NCBI RefSeq assembly: GCF_048323755.1
Contig: NZ_JBLWFS010000018.1
Span: 1 to 64,000 of the forward strand
Reading direction: 5' to 3'
Source: Alkalihalobacterium sp048323755
Lineage (GTDB): Bacteria; Bacillota; Bacilli; Bacillales; Bacillaceae_F
DNA: 64,000 nt
In this document: positions 51,920 through 60,844 of the stretch, piece by piece
Numbering within the stretch: position 1 is the first letter of the stretch
How the letters are laid out: each line of letters opens with the position of its first letter
Position numbers and translations under genes: made by a program
Notes under the pieces: generated by a model
Told to the model about the DNA's origin: nothing
Database searches by the model: none
Seen by the model: only the letters and a program-made list of their open reading frames with translations

Positions 51920-52195
51920 ATGATGAAATGTGAATGGTGTCACTCAAAAGATACACTACAAACGACAAAAGAAGCGTATTGGGAGCTACCAGACGGATTA
52001 AAAGCGATTCAAATTCATAATATCCCGTCTATTCACTGTCAATCCTGCGACATGAACTATATTGAAGAGTCATTGGTTGAAGAGATTGAAGACCATTTGT
52101 TTCTCATTCATACCCAGGACCTCCCACATTCCATTGGTTATGACACACTTATGAATCAACCACGGATATTGAAAAAAAACTATTTTAGAATGTAA
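51920..52195 (+). CDS. yokU: YokU family small zinc-finger protein
   Basis: 91 aa with an N-terminal CEWC pair and a central CQSC pair (about residues 40-43), making a YgiT-like zinc finger. YokU homologues are adjacent to kamA in several Bacilli, and here the gene starts 3 nt after the kamA stop, so co-expression from the sigma-54 promoter is expected. The start is ATG 51920 or the next codon; AAAGGAGGAG precedes it. Molecular function is unknown. Confidence 0.85.
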   Translation: MMKCEWCHSKDTLQTTKEAYWELPDGLKAIQIHNIPSIHCQSCDMNYIEESLVEEIEDHLFLIHTQDLPHSIGYDTLMNQPRILKKNYFRM

Positions 52196-52233
52196 GAGTG
52201 TGGTTAATTTATATATTTTCTGAATAGATGAAT

Positions 52234-52270
52234 AAAGCGGCTGACTCTAAATTCTAGAGTCAGCCGCTTT
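52234..52270. terminator. Bidirectional terminator between yokU and ablB
   Basis: A perfect 15-bp stem (52234-52248 with 52256-52270) with a 7-nt loop. The stop codon of the minus-strand ablB gene lies at the edge of the stem. Confidence 0.85.
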
Positions 52271-53071
52271 ATGATTAAGTTGCTTTGACCAAATACACAT
52301 ATCTTCAAATCCACTACTAATGATGCAGTTATTTACTAATTTTCCTCCATAATCATAGCCTAAGCGTTTAATAGTCACGTTCATACCTGGTGACAATGCT
52401 CGCGTTAATGAATACATGCAATACACACCTCGATTGAACAATTCCCTCTCTAACCTAGTGATGATGTGTAATAGAAACTGCTTTCCTCGATAGTCAGGAT
52501 CAGTCGCACAGTCCGTGATTTCAGCACTTTTATATTCATTAATCATCGCCGAGGCTGCACTCACTATTTTATTTTGATCTTTAATAACAACAAAAAAGTA
52601 ATCGTCCGTCATTATTTTTCTTATATAGCCCTCATCAAAAATCTTGGTCGGATATTTTTCAAACACCTTTTTATATAGTTGAACGAGACCCTCTACCTCA
52701 TTATGACTAGCTAATTGCAACGAATACTGGCCTTCTAATGGTGAAAGTACCTTTAGATTTTTTGTTTGTTGAACTGTCCTCATAATTTTCTCTTGCTCTT
52801 CCAATTTCTTTGAAGTTTTTCGGTCTTTTCCTCTATATTGACTTACAATATAACTATCGAATCCACAAAAGAAACTTGGAATTTTCCCTTCTAACTCATA
52901 GCCTTGTTGAACGAAATGATCAATGTATTCTTTCGTCAAATACACTATGGTTTTCGATGGTTTGTGCTGTTGTTTCAACTGATCAAGCTGTGCTATTTCT
53001 TGTTCCCTTGCAAGCGGAAAATAGGCAACAATCCGATCATTATATGAATCTATTTCGATTTGATTTTCCAT
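52247..53071 (-). CDS. ablB: Beta-lysine N-acetyltransferase (AblB/YodP)
   Basis: A GNAT enzyme forming N-epsilon-acetyl-beta-lysine, an osmolyte in some archaea and bacteria; in Bacillus the orthologue is YodP. Residues ~1-110 are the family-specific N-terminal region (DRIVAYFPLA, GYELEGKIPSFFCGFDSYIV). The C-terminal GNAT part has AEITDCATDPDYRGKQFL and MNVTIKRLGYDYGGKLVNN. At 274 aa it is complete. It is the last gene of the minus-strand yodTSRQP operon and converges on kamA-yokU, so both reactions of beta-lysine synthesis are present at the locus. Confidence 0.9.
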   Translation of the reverse strand: MENQIEIDSYNDRIVAYFPLAREQEIAQLDQLKQQHKPSKTIVYLTKEYIDHFVQQGYELEGKIPSFFCGFDSYIVSQYRGKDRKTSKKLEEQEKIMRTVQQTKNLKVLSPLEGQYSLQLASHNEVEGLVQLYKKVFEKYPTKIFDEGYIRKIMTDDYFFVVIKDQNKIVSAASAMINEYKSAEITDCATDPDYRGKQFLLHIITRLERELFNRGVYCMYSLTRALSPGMNVTIKRLGYDYGGKLVNNCIISSGFEDMCIWSKQLNHKAADSRI

Positions 53072-53116
53072 TTAATCACCTACTAATTCACCGTCGCTAG
53101 CGAACAGTTATTTTTA

Positions 53117-54388
53117 TTACTCATCGTTTACCCCACACCAATCAATTAATGTGAGTGCGATAATTTCAGCAACTTCAAACATTCTCTCAAGCTCAATGTA
53201 TTCGTTAGGGAAGTGCGCGATTTCGGTTGTGCCCGGACCGAAAACAATAACTGGTATCCCGCCTAATTTTTCTAATAACCCTCCATCTGTTCCCCAAGGA
53301 GAGGCTTCAATCTTTGGTTCAGTCTGTATTACTTGTTCAAACTTCGACTGAAGGATCCCCATTAATGGATGCTCTTCATCTATGGTACCAGGTACCCATC
53401 TTGCACCGAACCAATCAAGTCCAACTGGTTTTTCCCTAAACCATGGGTCTATTTTCTCAAGGTTTTTCAAGCAAAGATTTAGTTCTTCTTGAGCATGTCG
53501 CATTTCTTCATCTGGTGCTACACCAATCCTACCTTCAATAATGACCTCATCTGCTACGGAAGACGGCCAGTTGCCGCCTCTAATGACACCTAAATTAATC
53601 GGAATCGGTATTGGCGTATTTTCATAGAGTGGATCTACTATTCTAGCATTTCGAATTTTTTCTAAGTTCTGAAGTTCTTGAATAACTATCATTGCTTTTT
53701 CAATTGCACTAACACCCTCATAACGAGTGCCTCCATGTGCGGAACGTCCTTTAACAGTCAATCGAAACCACATGGAACCTTGTTGTCTCGGAAATATCTT
53801 CATATTGGTTGGTTCAGGAATGATAGCTGCGTCTGCTTTGTATCCTCGAATTAAGGTTCCTAAAGTACCAGCCCCTCCACTTTCTTCTTCTATGACACTT
53901 TGAAAAATGACATCCCCATTTAATTGAATCCCAAGTTCTTTTAATGCTTGAATCGCTAATAACAGAGAGACGGTTCCACCTTTCATATCAGTCGTGCCCC
54001 GCCCATACATTTTTCCACCTTCTATTTTGCCACTGTACGGGTCATCCGTCCATTGCGTTACATCTCCTTCAGGTACAACGTCAATATGACCATTTAAAAT
54101 AATGGATTTCCCTTTGCCAATTCCTCTTTTCACGCCTACTACATTTGGACTTTTCAAGAAGCTCTTTCTCGTTGAGCAGAAATACGGATGAGTAAAAATA
54201 TCTCCTGACACTTCCCATTCGTCAATTTCTAGATCAAGCTTCTGTAAATGGTTTATAATAGCTTGTTGAGCTTCATATTCATTCGTTTGTATACTTCGGT
54301 TTCTAACAAGTTTTTGTAAAAGTTCAATCCCGATGACTCTATTTTCGTTGATCCATGAGTGAATAAGTGTTTGATAATCTTTATTCAT
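53117..54388 (-). CDS. yodQ: M20-family deacetylase/peptidase YodQ
   Basis: A zinc metallohydrolase of the ArgE/DapE type, 423 aa. Metal ligands are in LNGHIDVVPEGD, GRGTTDMKGG and VIEEESGGAGT, with the dimerisation segment KGRSAHGG and a C-terminal VIVFGPGTTEIAHFPNE. In the beta-lysine pathway it may deacylate an acetylated intermediate; the substrate is not proven. GAGGAGGGGG precedes the ATG, and its start overlaps the yodR stop by 8 nt, indicating coupling. Confidence 0.9.
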   Translation of the reverse strand: MNKDYQTLIHSWINENRVIGIELLQKLVRNRSIQTNEYEAQQAIINHLQKLDLEIDEWEVSGDIFTHPYFCSTRKSFLKSPNVVGVKRGIGKGKSIILNGHIDVVPEGDVTQWTDDPYSGKIEGGKMYGRGTTDMKGGTVSLLLAIQALKELGIQLNGDVIFQSVIEEESGGAGTLGTLIRGYKADAAIIPEPTNMKIFPRQQGSMWFRLTVKGRSAHGGTRYEGVSAIEKAMIVIQELQNLEKIRNARIVDPLYENTPIPIPINLGVIRGGNWPSSVADEVIIEGRIGVAPDEEMRHAQEELNLCLKNLEKIDPWFREKPVGLDWFGARWVPGTIDEEHPLMGILQSKFEQVIQTEPKIEASPWGTDGGLLEKLGGIPVIVFGPGTTEIAHFPNEYIELERMFEVAEIIALTLIDWCGVNDE

Positions 54389-55070
54389 CGTTTGCCCCCT
54401 CCTCGTACGATTTAGAGTTTTTGAAATCAGGTGGTATTGTTAATGGACACCCCGTTCTCTCTATAACTTCCTCTACTGAATAATTACCCAATGTTTCATG
54501 TAGAACTAAACCCGAAGATGTTACTTCTATTACTGCCATTTCAGTAATTATTAAATGAACACAACGTGAAGCTGTTAATGGAAGTTTGCACTCGTTTACA
54601 ATTTTCGGATTTCCTTGATTATCCGTGTGACTTAATAGAACAACGAGCTTTTTAGCCTTAACAGCTAAATCCATGGCTCCACCCATACCTGGTACACGTT
54701 TGCCTGGTACAATCCAATTAGCTAAATCTCCTCGTTCACTTACTTCTAATCCTCCTAAAATTGTCATATCAAGCATTTGTTTACGGACGATAGCAAAAGC
54801 CGTTGCACTATCAAAATATACCCCGCCTTTACGTATGGTAATCGGAAATCCTCCTGCATTACATAAGTTCTCATCCTCTTCTCCGGCAAACGGCTTTCTT
54901 CCTGCACCTACAATTCCATTTTCAGCATGGAACATGACCTTCCAGTCTTCAGGTATATAGTCTGCAACCAGGGTAGGGATCCCGATTCCTAAGTTCACAC
55001 ACATGCCAGGAGTAATTTCTTTGGCTGCACGCTTTGCCATCCGAACACGGTCTTCTACTCCCAAACCCAT
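54381..55070 (-). CDS. yodR: CoA-transferase subunit B (YodR)
   Basis: The beta subunit of a heterodimeric 3-oxoacid-type CoA transferase. The catalytic Glu region HAENGIVGAG and NLGIGIPTLVADYI are visible, with MGGAMDLAVKAKK. GGGGTG lies 8 nt before ATG 55070; a TTG at 55076 is too close. The product is 229 aa, overlapping the end of yodS by 16 nt. With YodS it probably activates or releases a 3-oxo acid formed from beta-lysine breakdown, analogous to fermentation of lysine to 3-keto acids. Confidence 0.9.
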   Translation of the reverse strand: MGLGVEDRVRMAKRAAKEITPGMCVNLGIGIPTLVADYIPEDWKVMFHAENGIVGAGRKPFAGEEDENLCNAGGFPITIRKGGVYFDSATAFAIVRKQMLDMTILGGLEVSERGDLANWIVPGKRVPGMGGAMDLAVKAKKLVVLLSHTDNQGNPKIVNECKLPLTASRCVHLIITEMAVIEVTSSGLVLHETLGNYSVEEVIERTGCPLTIPPDFKNSKSYEEGANDE

Positions 55071-55738
55071 TTCCAATTCACCCCTTCACTTTCAACGATA
55101 ACGTCTACAAACACTCCAGGTGTGACAATCAGCTCTGGGTCGAGACTGCCTGCAGGAACAATCTCTTCCACTTCAGCGATTGTTACCTCACCAGCCATTG
55201 CCATAAGCGGATTCATATTTCTTGCAGTTTTATCATAAATAAGATTGCCGTATGTATCCGCTTTCTTAGCAAAAATAAAAGATACATCAGCAGTAAGTGG
55301 TTTTTCCAAGTAAAAACGTTTGTTATCAATCTTCACCGTATTTTCTCTAGAACTATTGTATGACTGAAGGCCACTGTCTACAAGAATTCCCCCAAGACCT
55401 ACTCCACCTGCACGAATCCTTTCAGCAAACGTTCCTTGAGGAACAAATTCAATTTCTAACTTGTTTTCATTCATTAATCGACCAGCTACTGGATTGGAAC
55501 CAATATGGGTTGTAATCATTTTAGCGACTTTGTCTTTACAAACTAATCTCCCAATTCCAATATCAGGGAAACCAGCATCATTACTAATTATCGTTAATGA
55601 GTTGATATCACTATGAAGAAGCACATCAATCGCCGTAGGCGGACTTCCTACACCACCAAAGCCACCAATCATAATCGTACTTGAACTCCTTACATAATCG
55701 AGTATGTTTTCTTTCGACCGTACTTTCTGAAGTGACAT
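55055..55738 (-). CDS. yodS: CoA-transferase subunit A (YodS)
   Basis: The alpha subunit of the same CoA transferase, 227 aa. The glycine loop IMIGGFGGVGSPPTAID is the CoA-binding motif; GTFAERIRAGGVGLGG and YDKTARNMNPLMA follow family expectation. It overlaps yodR and starts 4 nt after yodT's stop, so yodT, yodS, yodR, yodQ and ablB form one tightly packed operon. Confidence 0.9.
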   Translation of the reverse strand: MSLQKVRSKENILDYVRSSSTIMIGGFGGVGSPPTAIDVLLHSDINSLTIISNDAGFPDIGIGRLVCKDKVAKMITTHIGSNPVAGRLMNENKLEIEFVPQGTFAERIRAGGVGLGGILVDSGLQSYNSSRENTVKIDNKRFYLEKPLTADVSFIFAKKADTYGNLIYDKTARNMNPLMAMAGEVTIAEVEEIVPAGSLDPELIVTPGVFVDVIVESEGVNWKWVWE

Positions 55739-55742
55739 GCGA

Positions 55743-57092
55743 CTAACTCCTTTCTAGCTTAATTATGCTTTGTTCAGTCAAAATGAATGTTTTAGCGAGG
55801 CGCTCTACAAGTTGGTCAATCTCTATTGGTGTAATGGTTAATGGGGGTGCGATTAATATTCCATTGTTATCTAAGCCGTTTTGACCAGAAGCAGCAGGAT
55901 ATAACAATAAGCCTGATTCTAATGCGTGATCGATGACTCGTTGACTCACATTCCAATGTCGTGGAAACGACTTCTTCCGTCGGGGATTTTCCACCAATTC
56001 AATCCCAATAAGCAATCCTTTTCCACGAATATCACCGATGAACGGAAAACGTTTCGCTAATGGCGTTAACTTTTTCTTTAGTAATTCACCTTTAGCTTCA
56101 ACCTCATCTATCACTTTGTTTTTTAATGTATAGCGAATGACCGCTAATGCTGTTGCACACGATTGAGGATTGGCACTAAATGTATGACCGCTCATAATTA
56201 CTTTTGACCCCTCTTCTATCGGTTTCATCACTTCATCCGAAATAAGAGTTGCCGCAATTGGTGCATACCCACCACTTAGCCCTTTTCCAATGGCCATAAT
56301 ATCAGGTGTTACGTTCCAATGCTCGATAGCAAACATCTTTCCTGTTCTTCCCATTCCCGTCATGACTTCATCAGCGATAAATAAAATGTTATAACGCTGG
56401 CAAATTTTTTTTATTTTTTGATAATATCCGTCGGGTGGTAATATCGCTCCACCTGCAGCACCAATCACCGGTTCTGCCACAAACGCTGCGATGTACTTGG
56501 CACCTATTCTTTCAATTATATCTTCTAATTCTTCGGCACATTGTAAGTGACATTTTGGATAAGTAGAGTGGAATGGGCAGCGATAACAGTAAGGAGGTGA
56601 TAAGGAAGGGTAGTTTTCAAGTAGCGGTTCAAATCGTTCGCGACGTGTAATAAAACCTGATAATGATAAAGCACCGATCGTTATCCCATGATAGCTTAAT
56701 CGCCTTGAAAGAAATAATTGTTTTTCTGGTCGCTGTTTTTCTTGCCAATATTGAAGGGCGACTTTCATGGCCGTCTCGATTGCTTCTGTACCACTATTGA
56801 CGAAAAAAGACCAATTGAGTGCGCCTGGTGATAATTCACTTAATTGCTTCGCCAGTTGTTCTGCTGGTTCGTTCGAAAACTGTGAACGGTATACAAAAGA
56901 AACTTTCTTGCTTTGTTCGTGCATCGCTTCGATAATCTCTTGTACTCCATGACCAATATTAGCTGTTACTGCTCCAGAAGAACCGTCTAAATATTCATTT
57001 CCACTTTTGTCATATAAAAAAACCCCTTTACCATAATGAATAATGGGATATTTTTTAGTAAGGAACGGTTGAATTAAATATTTTCTCTCCAT
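55743..57092 (-). CDS. yodT: Class III aminotransferase YodT
   Basis: A PLP aminotransferase of the ornithine/omega-amino-acid class, 449 aa. The PLP Lys is in MAIGKGLSGGYAP, with FVNSGTEAIETAMK and FIADEVMTGMGRTG. An insert with several Cys (PPYCYRCPFHSTYPKCHLQC, about residues 160-180) is a feature of YodT-like enzymes and may bind metal (inference). The likely role is transamination of beta-lysine or its derivatives. AGGAGG precedes the ATG. It is the first gene of the operon; a sporulation-type promoter candidate lies about 45 bp upstream. Confidence 0.9.
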   Translation of the reverse strand: MERKYLIQPFLTKKYPIIHYGKGVFLYDKSGNEYLDGSSGAVTANIGHGVQEIIEAMHEQSKKVSFVYRSQFSNEPAEQLAKQLSELSPGALNWSFFVNSGTEAIETAMKVALQYWQEKQRPEKQLFLSRRLSYHGITIGALSLSGFITRRERFEPLLENYPSLSPPYCYRCPFHSTYPKCHLQCAEELEDIIERIGAKYIAAFVAEPVIGAAGGAILPPDGYYQKIKKICQRYNILFIADEVMTGMGRTGKMFAIEHWNVTPDIMAIGKGLSGGYAPIAATLISDEVMKPIEEGSKVIMSGHTFSANPQSCATALAVIRYTLKNKVIDEVEAKGELLKKKLTPLAKRFPFIGDIRGKGLLIGIELVENPRRKKSFPRHWNVSQRVIDHALESGLLLYPAASGQNGLDNNGILIAPPLTITPIEIDQLVERLAKTFILTEQSIIKLERS

Positions 57093-57137
57093 CGCTTTCC
57101 TCCTATATGACAGGTTAACTGCAATCGGAAATGCTTT

Positions 57138-57165
57138 GAAAATATGTTCGTTCTATTCCTACAGT
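57138..57165 (-). promoter_or_regulatory. Candidate sigma-K/sigma-E-type promoter of yodTSRQP
   Basis: On the minus strand AC (57165-57164), 17 nt, then CATATTTTC (57146-57138), resembling the sigma-K form AC-N17-CATANNNTA with one mismatch at the end. No sigma-54 site is visible here. In B. subtilis the yod operon is expressed in the mother cell. By-eye match only. Confidence 0.3.
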
Positions 57166-57288
57166 TTATTCAAGATCAATACTGTCAATGCCAATGAAAA
57201 AGAGTTGCTCCTCATTATCGCTTGATCCTCTCGGTTTACTGCTTTTGAGAGTGTCTAACAATACTAAAGAGTCAACTCTTATAACTGG

Positions 57289-57495
57289 TTACTTATAACC
57301 TTTACCTTTTGTTAGCATACACGGTACACCTTTACCGATCGCTCCTGGCTGTGACATCTTTTCCATATAGGCAATGCCTCGATTACACTTCGTTTTACAA
57401 GCGAAACAAACATCAGAAGTTACAACCTTCATATTAAATGCATGTTTGTTCACTTGTGGTAATAGTACTTTCTTTTTTGACGAATTTTTTGCCAT
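57289..57495 (-). CDS. Small Cys-rich basic protein, 68 aa
   Basis: Not recognised. A basic N-terminus (AKNSSKKKVLLPQVNKH), then a cluster of three Cys (VCFACKTKCNRG) and a fourth Cys near the end (GVPCML), suggesting one metal site. AAGGGG lies 8 nt before ATG 57495; the ATG at 57513 is upstream of that site. It lies upstream of yodT on the same strand, but its own ribosome site and a 197-bp gap suggest independent expression. Confidence 0.65.
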   Translation of the reverse strand: MAKNSSKKKVLLPQVNKHAFNMKVVTSDVCFACKTKCNRGIAYMEKMSQPGAIGKGVPCMLTKGKGYK

Positions 57496-57654
57496 ATCCA
57501 TTTCCCCTTGCATTAAAAAAGTATAGTAAATGATATGTCAATGAAGGGGTTTTGGTTCATCGCCTATATCGTGAACAAATAAGATTTACAAAGTATAAAT
57601 TTACATTTATTTCAAACAATAGATTTAATACTTTTATGATAGGAGAACCGACAT

Positions 57655-58143
57655 GTGATATACATTCATATCTTTCTTAAAACAATACTTATGTTTTCAG
57701 CCGGAATTACAGCTTTTCGTTTGATGGGAAGTCAAGCGGTTGGAGAAATGACGGATTTCGATTTAGTCGTTGTAATTGCAATCGGTGCATTAATGGGAGC
57801 GCCACTCGTTGATCCTTCAATCCACCCACTCACTTCCATCATTGCTATTAGTGGATTTGTAGTAGCACAAGTAGTTTTTAGTTTTTTATCTTTAAAATCG
57901 GATCGGTTTGAAGTATTAATTATGGGACGTCCAATCCAAATTATCCGTAATGGGAAAGTAGTAATGAATGGATTGAAAAAAGCTAGAATGACCACCAATA
58001 ACCTAGATCAGGAATTAAGAATTAAGGGAATTGAAACAGTAGACAAAGTAAAAGACGGCTTCTTAGAGCCCAATGGAAAAGTAAGCTTCCTACTGAGTGA
58101 AATTCCTGCAAAAATGAATATTGATAAAAAAGAGACTCCTTAG
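57655..58143 (+). CDS. DUF421 (YetF-like) membrane protein
   Basis: 162 aa with three N-terminal membrane spans (about residues 5-80) and a small cytoplasmic domain (SDRFEVLIMGRPIQIIRNGK...). FRLMGSQAVGEMTDFDLVVVIAIGALMGAP is the DUF421 signature. Members such as YetF and YrbG are spore or inner-membrane proteins with unclear function. It is shorter than YetF-type proteins (about 230 aa) because the C-terminal half is reduced. GTG 57655 follows AGGAGAACC; no ATG upstream fits. Confidence 0.82.
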   Translation: MIYIHIFLKTILMFSAGITAFRLMGSQAVGEMTDFDLVVVIAIGALMGAPLVDPSIHPLTSIIAISGFVVAQVVFSFLSLKSDRFEVLIMGRPIQIIRNGKVVMNGLKKARMTTNNLDQELRIKGIETVDKVKDGFLEPNGKVSFLLSEIPAKMNIDKKETP

Positions 58144-58240
58144 AAAAGAAGCCTCTTGAAAATAGAAGGAAACTACATGGCTACAATTAAAAACCCTTCA
58201 TTTGTTGTTTCTTCGCTATTATTCTGTTGGAGCCGGTAAC

Positions 58241-59146
58241 TTATAAGATCAGCTGATCAATTTGTTGAACGAGTTTAACAATTTCAGGTTTACTTACTTG
58301 TGCACTCGCGCCGACTTTTTCACCTTTATGGAACAAATCATCCGTAATAAGAGAAGAAAATATGACTACAGGCAGTCCAGCCAGTCTTGCATTATTTTTT
58401 ACTCTTAGTGTCAGGTGATGACCATCCATTTGGGGCATTTCTAAATCTGTAATTAATAAATTGACTTCTTCCAATGGGTCAAGATCAAGATCACACGCTA
58501 AACCTTCAAGGTATTCCCAGGCCGCTTGACCATTTTCAAAAAAGAGAACATTATCATAACCAGCTTCTGCTAACGTATCACTTAATAATTTTCGTAGAAT
58601 AGCTGAATCTTCAGCGGCTACAATTTTTTTTGCTGACCGTTGCCTAGGTCCGAGAACCTTTAAACTATCTACGTTGACACCTGATTCTGGGCTTATATCA
58701 ACAACGATTTTTTCAAAGTCCAGTAATAAAGCCATTCCTTCTTCCATTTTCACGATCCCGATAGTCTGGGCTTGCTCTCCTTGAGAAAGTTGACTTGGCT
58801 TTTCAATTTGTTGCCAAGATATGCGATGTATCCGTGAAACGCTATGAACATGAAAAGCGACTTTGACTTGATTTAATTCTGAAATAATAAATTTATCCTG
58901 TTCTGGATTTTCAGACGAAGGAAAGTTTAATACTTTTGATAGATTAACAACCGGAATAACCTCTTGACGTAAACGAATGACTCCCTCAACATAGGAATGT
59001 GCATTCGGTGTTTCAGTAATAGGTAGTGGATTAATAATTTCTCGTACCTTTAACACATTAATCCCAAATAATCCTGTACCTACATTAAACATAACTATTT
59101 CTAGTTCATTCGTTCCTGTTTCTAGTAATATTTTATCATTAACCAT
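58241..59146 (-). CDS. cheV: Chemotaxis coupling protein CheV
   Basis: A CheW domain (residues ~10-160, including VEGVIRLRQEVIPVVNL) fused to a receiver domain (~175-300). The phosphoacceptor is Asp234 in LLITDLEMPQMDG, with acidic pocket ED (179-180) and Lys286 in SKPEI. It couples receptors to CheA and tunes adaptation. At 301 aa it is the usual length. GGGAGG precedes the ATG. No other chemotaxis gene is in the window, as is normal for cheV in Bacilli. Confidence 0.95.
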   Translation of the reverse strand: MVNDKILLETGTNELEIVMFNVGTGLFGINVLKVREIINPLPITETPNAHSYVEGVIRLRQEVIPVVNLSKVLNFPSSENPEQDKFIISELNQVKVAFHVHSVSRIHRISWQQIEKPSQLSQGEQAQTIGIVKMEEGMALLLDFEKIVVDISPESGVNVDSLKVLGPRQRSAKKIVAAEDSAILRKLLSDTLAEAGYDNVLFFENGQAAWEYLEGLACDLDLDPLEEVNLLITDLEMPQMDGHHLTLRVKNNARLAGLPVVIFSSLITDDLFHKGEKVGASAQVSKPEIVKLVQQIDQLIL

Positions 59147-59221
59147 GGAAATCCTCCCGTTTAAACCACTTCTTTATAACCATATGATAAGTGAAATCAT
59201 AGTCTAGTACAACAATTATAT

Positions 59222-60844
59222 TTATTCTGGGCCATTTTCTACTTCAAAGTCGGTTACTTCCATTAATTCTTTCTCTTCTAGGTGATACATCGTTCGCCAT
59301 AAGTGAAATGCCACTCGGTCCACCCAATGAATCGAGTGAACTTTTTCAATCGCAACACTTACATCAAGTTGACTTTTAGCTGTGGTTTTTATGATATTCA
59401 TTCTATCCTCTTTACGAATTTCTGCTATTTCCTTTGAATTCATCTCAACGAGACAGACTAGATTTTCGAGCTGTTTATTTTCAATACTTCCACTAACTTG
59501 TTCGAATACTTTGGCTAACTTCATTAGTAAGGTTAAAGTATTTTGGTCACGTTTTAGTTTTTCAATTGACTCAATCTCTTTTAGTGCTTTAATTAAACGA
59601 TCGATATGATCAATTGCATGAATCATAGAAACGTGTCGGCTGTACTCTCGGTCTGAATGACTGACAGACTCGGAATTTACTTTAGTTAAAAAAATCCGAA
59701 TTTCCACTAAGGCATTTTCAGCATCCTCAAGCTTTTTCTTTAAGTAAATCAGTGGCTTTTCACCTTTGAACACCGTAACAAATGATATAGAGATTAACCC
59801 CATAATCTTTAATAAAGTTCTTCTTACGGCCTCTATTGCTACAGGACCGACTGTTGCTACACTGTGATCTAAATGCTTGGTTAAATGCTCTCCTTTTTCA
59901 GGGACCATTTTAATCACTAGTTTAATAAACAAGGGCATAAATGGCACAATCAATAAAACTCCAATTATGTTAAATAAGGTGTGAAAAATCGCTAGTGACA
60001 CACTTTGGTCGGTAATGTACAGTAAATCACTTATATAAAACACTGCCGAAATTAATAAAGGTAATGCTAATAACGCAAGTAAACCTGTTAGAAGGTTAAA
60101 TAAAATATGTGCAACTGCTGTTCGCTTTGCCGGAGTCGAACTGCCAATCGCTGCAATGATCGCTTTTACAGTCGTACCGACATTTTGCCCAATGACTAAA
60201 ACAGCAGCTTGGTCAAATGAAATAGCACCAGCGTAAAGGGCTGTTAACGTGGTAACAACAGCAGCACTTGAGGATTGCATAATAACCGTCATCGCAATCC
60301 CAAATACAATGAGTAACAGCATATGCAAAAACGTATCTCCTGAAATAGCGCCCAGGTTGAACATATCTCCGATACCTGACATTCCTTGCTGTAAAATATC
60401 AATTCCTAAAAATAATAGACCAAAACCTGCGAGTGCCATTCCGTGGGGGGTTAATTTCCCTTTTGAAAAAAGCTTTAAAAACACACCAATTCCGATTAAA
60501 GGCAACGCAAGTGTCGACATATTCACTTTAAATCCAATAACGGATACGAGCCACCCCGTACTGGTACTACCCACATTTGCACCGATAATAACTCCAACTG
60601 ACTGCGTAAATGTTAGTAAGCCTGCACTGACAAAACCAATCGTCATGAATGTTGTCGCACTTGACGATTGGATTAACGCTGTAATTGTCGCACCCGACAA
60701 TACTGATGAGATCGTTCCACCCGTAAACCTACTTAGAAGCTGCTTTAAAGCATCCCCTGCTAACGCTTTTAAACCATCTGTCATCAAGGTCATTCCAAGA
60801 AGAAATAACCCGATTCCCCCTAAAACAATTGTAAAAGTCCCCAT
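59222..60844 (-). CDS. Na+/phosphate cotransporter family protein (NptA-like) with PhoU-like tail
   Basis: 540 aa. The membrane half (residues ~1-310) holds two inverted repeats of the NptA/SLC34 signature: ALIQSSSATTFMTIGFVSAG and IMQSSSAAVVTTLTALYAG, each followed by a GANVGST/GQNVGTT loop. The C-terminal ~200 residues form a PhoU-like helical domain that usually senses or controls phosphate flux. It is probably a sodium-coupled phosphate importer in the cell membrane, fitting a salt-rich habitat. The start is ATG 60844, after AGGTGCGG. Confidence 0.88.
   Translation of the reverse strand: MGTFTIVLGGIGLFLLGMTLMTDGLKALAGDALKQLLSRFTGGTISSVLSGATITALIQSSSATTFMTIGFVSAGLLTFTQSVGVIIGANVGSTSTGWLVSVIGFKVNMSTLALPLIGIGVFLKLFSKGKLTPHGMALAGFGLLFLGIDILQQGMSGIGDMFNLGAISGDTFLHMLLLIVFGIAMTVIMQSSSAAVVTTLTALYAGAISFDQAAVLVIGQNVGTTVKAIIAAIGSSTPAKRTAVAHILFNLLTGLLALLALPLLISAVFYISDLLYITDQSVSLAIFHTLFNIIGVLLIVPFMPLFIKLVIKMVPEKGEHLTKHLDHSVATVGPVAIEAVRRTLLKIMGLISISFVTVFKGEKPLIYLKKKLEDAENALVEIRIFLTKVNSESVSHSDREYSRHVSMIHAIDHIDRLIKALKEIESIEKLKRDQNTLTLLMKLAKVFEQVSGSIENKQLENLVCLVEMNSKEIAEIRKEDRMNIIKTTAKSQLDVSVAIEKVHSIHWVDRVAFHLWRTMYHLEEKELMEVTDFEVENGPE

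Noticed and set aside
53381..53397. GGTACCAGGTACC palindrome resembling the GGTGCC repeat
   Set aside because: It lies inside yodQ, encodes conserved residues (WVPGT) and has no hairpin arms beyond the core, so it is probably coincidence.
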